NCBI GenBank assembly: GCA_030765045.1
Contig: CM060963.1
Coordinates: forward strand, 119,913,735-119,977,734
Reading direction: 5' to 3'
DNA from: Tenodera sinensis
Taxonomy: Eukaryota; Arthropoda; Insecta; Mantodea; Mantidae
Length of the DNA: 64,000 nt
Position 1 is the first letter of the stretch. Each line of letters opens with the position of its first letter. Both the position numbers and the translations under genes were made by a program. Below are positions 62,786 to 64,000 of this stretch, in pieces. The notes beneath the pieces were generated by a model. The model did not search any database. It saw nothing but the letters and a program-made list of their open reading frames with translations, and was not told the origin of the DNA.

Positions 62786-64000
62786 TTATATGTTCCTTCT
62801 GCAGTGATATGCCTCAAAACAGAGATAAACACACAAGGGCACATCTCCACATTCGCCACAGATCATTCCAGTTTCCTTACGGATTCCCTTCTTGCGGCAC
62901 ACGAAACACCTTCGAGATGGGCGGGACTTCTTTGCTGTTGATGGTATCCTTTTAGGATAATGTTTTCCTTGAAGTCTGAGGGGTGCAGGGGTTTTGGATT
63001 TTCTACCCCCAATATGAGGAGGCCTCTCAACCTGGTATTGTTCAATTAGGCTGCGAGCTATTGATAGTCGAAAGTCCAGGTAGATCATTGTCTTGTGTGG
63101 GTTTAGAGCTCTCCAAATTACCAAACAATTGTATATGGTTATATCCAGCTGGTGCAAAAATACCTTTTTATACCATTTCACTGTTTTTCGTAAAGAGGGA
63201 TATGCTTGCAATACCTGATCTACTAGATCGACACCGCCCATGTGCATATTGTATTCCTGGATAACGTCAGGCTTGAAAATGCACATTTTGGTATGGGCAT
63301 CTGTTTTTCCAGTGTCAATCATCAAAATTTTAGAGCTGCAATTGGATAATGCCGTAGCTACCCTCCTGTCCTGCCAGGCAAGGTAGGTCAAAGGTGGGAG
63401 CTGACGCACCTCCATTTCCCCTCTCCTTAGAGCCTTCATATTCACATCTTTTGGCAAACCAATACGATTTGAACGTACTGTTCCAATTGCATTAGTCTTT
63501 CTTTTGTGTAAGGCCATGAATAATTTAGGAGAGCTGTACCAGTTATCTAAGTACACAGTCCTACCCTGATCAAGCACAGGTTCCATTAGGTGCATTACTA
63601 GGGAGCCAGATAAGCCCAAATCTTTGTCTCCAGTATTGTCAGTCCCTTGACCAGTGTAAATGCAGCTATTGTAAAGATATCCCGTTTTACTTTCACAAAC
63701 ATCAAAACTCTTTATGCCAAATCTAGCCCTTTTTGTTTTGATGTATTGCTTCCAACCTAAGCGGCCCTTCCAAAGCATTAGGCTTTCATCAACAGTGACC
63801 TTTTCACCAGGCACATAATTTTCTTTAAATTTTGAAATAATATAATCGAAAACAGGCCTAATTTTGTGGAGTTTGTCATTTACATTCTCTGTGCAGGTGA
63901 AATGAAGGAACCGCAAAATTGACGTAAACCTGTTATTTGACATGCATTTTCCAAAAAAAGGAGTAGCTAGCATGTCATCTGTGGACCAATACATGTATAA
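62786..64000 (-). CDS. piggyBac-like transposase, intact as far as seen, N-terminus outside window
   Basis: Minus-strand frame open to the window edge (405 codons seen; family length is about 500-600). This cut-and-paste transposase inserts at TTAA. Counting from the first Met (63994), the three catalytic acidic positions of the DDE_Tnp_1_7 domain are present: Asp69 (KVTVDESLMLWKGR), Asp150 (TVYLDNWYSSP) and Asp256/259 (MGGVDLVDQ). The C-terminus carries a Cys/His-rich zinc-binding segment (RRCFVCRKKGIRKETGMICG then ECGDVPLCVYLC and HC). No stop or shift. Codon context differs from the decayed neighbours, so it may be active or recently so. Confidence 0.9.
   Translation of the reverse strand, partial: LYMYWSTDDMLATPFFGKCMSNNRFTSILRFLHFTCTENVNDKLHKIRPVFDYIISKFKENYVPGEKVTVDESLMLWKGRLGWKQYIKTKRARFGIKSFDVCESKTGYLYNSCIYTGQGTDNTGDKDLGLSGSLVMHLMEPVLDQGRTVYLDNWYSSPKLFMALHKRKTNAIGTVRSNRIGLPKDVNMKALRRGEMEVRQLPPLTYLAWQDRRVATALSNCSSKILMIDTGKTDAHTKMCIFKPDVIQEYNMHMGGVDLVDQVLQAYPSLRKTVKWYKKVFLHQLDITIYNCLVIWRALNPHKTMIYLDFRLSIARSLIEQYQVERPPHIGGRKSKTPAPLRLQGKHYPKRIPSTAKKSRPSRRCFVCRKKGIRKETGMICGECGDVPLCVYLCFEAYHCRRNI

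Overview
This window is animal nuclear DNA, most likely from an insect with a large, repeat-rich genome. The AT-rich non-coding background, intron-type splice sites and long (AAT)n microsatellite are eukaryotic. The mix of mariner, piggyBac, hAT, Jockey, R1 and I-like non-LTR elements, Penelope-like elements (PLEs) and a gypsy-type LTR retrotransposon is typical of arthropods. Species cannot be given from sequence alone. There are no operons, CRISPR arrays or rRNA genes.

Only one host gene is well supported. It is a minus-strand short-chain dehydrogenase/reductase of the D-beta-hydroxybutyrate/retinol dehydrogenase type. Its last two coding exons lie at 54576-54718 and 50999-51130. They are joined by a 3.4 kb intron that holds a dead mariner copy. 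Upstream exons were not found and may lie beyond the right edge. A small Ser/Thr-rich reading frame at 21519-21782 and a possible 5' exon near 20.3-20.5 kb are weak further candidates.

Layout. 0-8 kb: LINE fragments, PLE remnants flanked by inverted repeats, and a mariner with long terminal inverted repeats. 8-17.5 kb: non-coding DNA, a tRNA-bearing repeat, rearranged mariner copies and a second PLE, the last two inside a hAT-like pair of ends. 17.5-24 kb: piggyBac and DDE transposase remnants, a second tRNA-bearing repeat with a perfect 13-base target duplication, and about 157 perfect AAT units. 24.5-36.5 kb: Jockey and I-like retrotransposons in opposite orientations, including an in-frame fusion of two elements. 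37-39.6 kb: a hAT remnant and a fold-back cluster of the tRNA-bearing repeat. 39.7-46.5 kb: an R1-like LINE split by a young gypsy-type element with two 777-base LTRs that look identical, intact gag and a gutted pol. 46.8-49.1 kb: a decayed member of an uncharacterised arthropod protein family, cut by another tRNA-bearing repeat. 49.7-54.7 kb: a minisatellite split by a solo LTR, then the dehydrogenase gene. 55.8-64 kb: a gypsy-like gag/protease remnant, tandem repeats, PLE tails, an I-like RNase H segment, a decayed DDE transposase, and an apparently intact piggyBac transposase running off the right edge.

The genes do not form a pathway. The window is a record of layered transposon insertions. 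The best leads are the tRNA-bearing repeat family, the two PLEs flanked by inverted copies of their own 3' ends, the recently moved but pol-defective gypsy element with a consensus -1 frameshift heptamer, and the hidden dehydrogenase exons.
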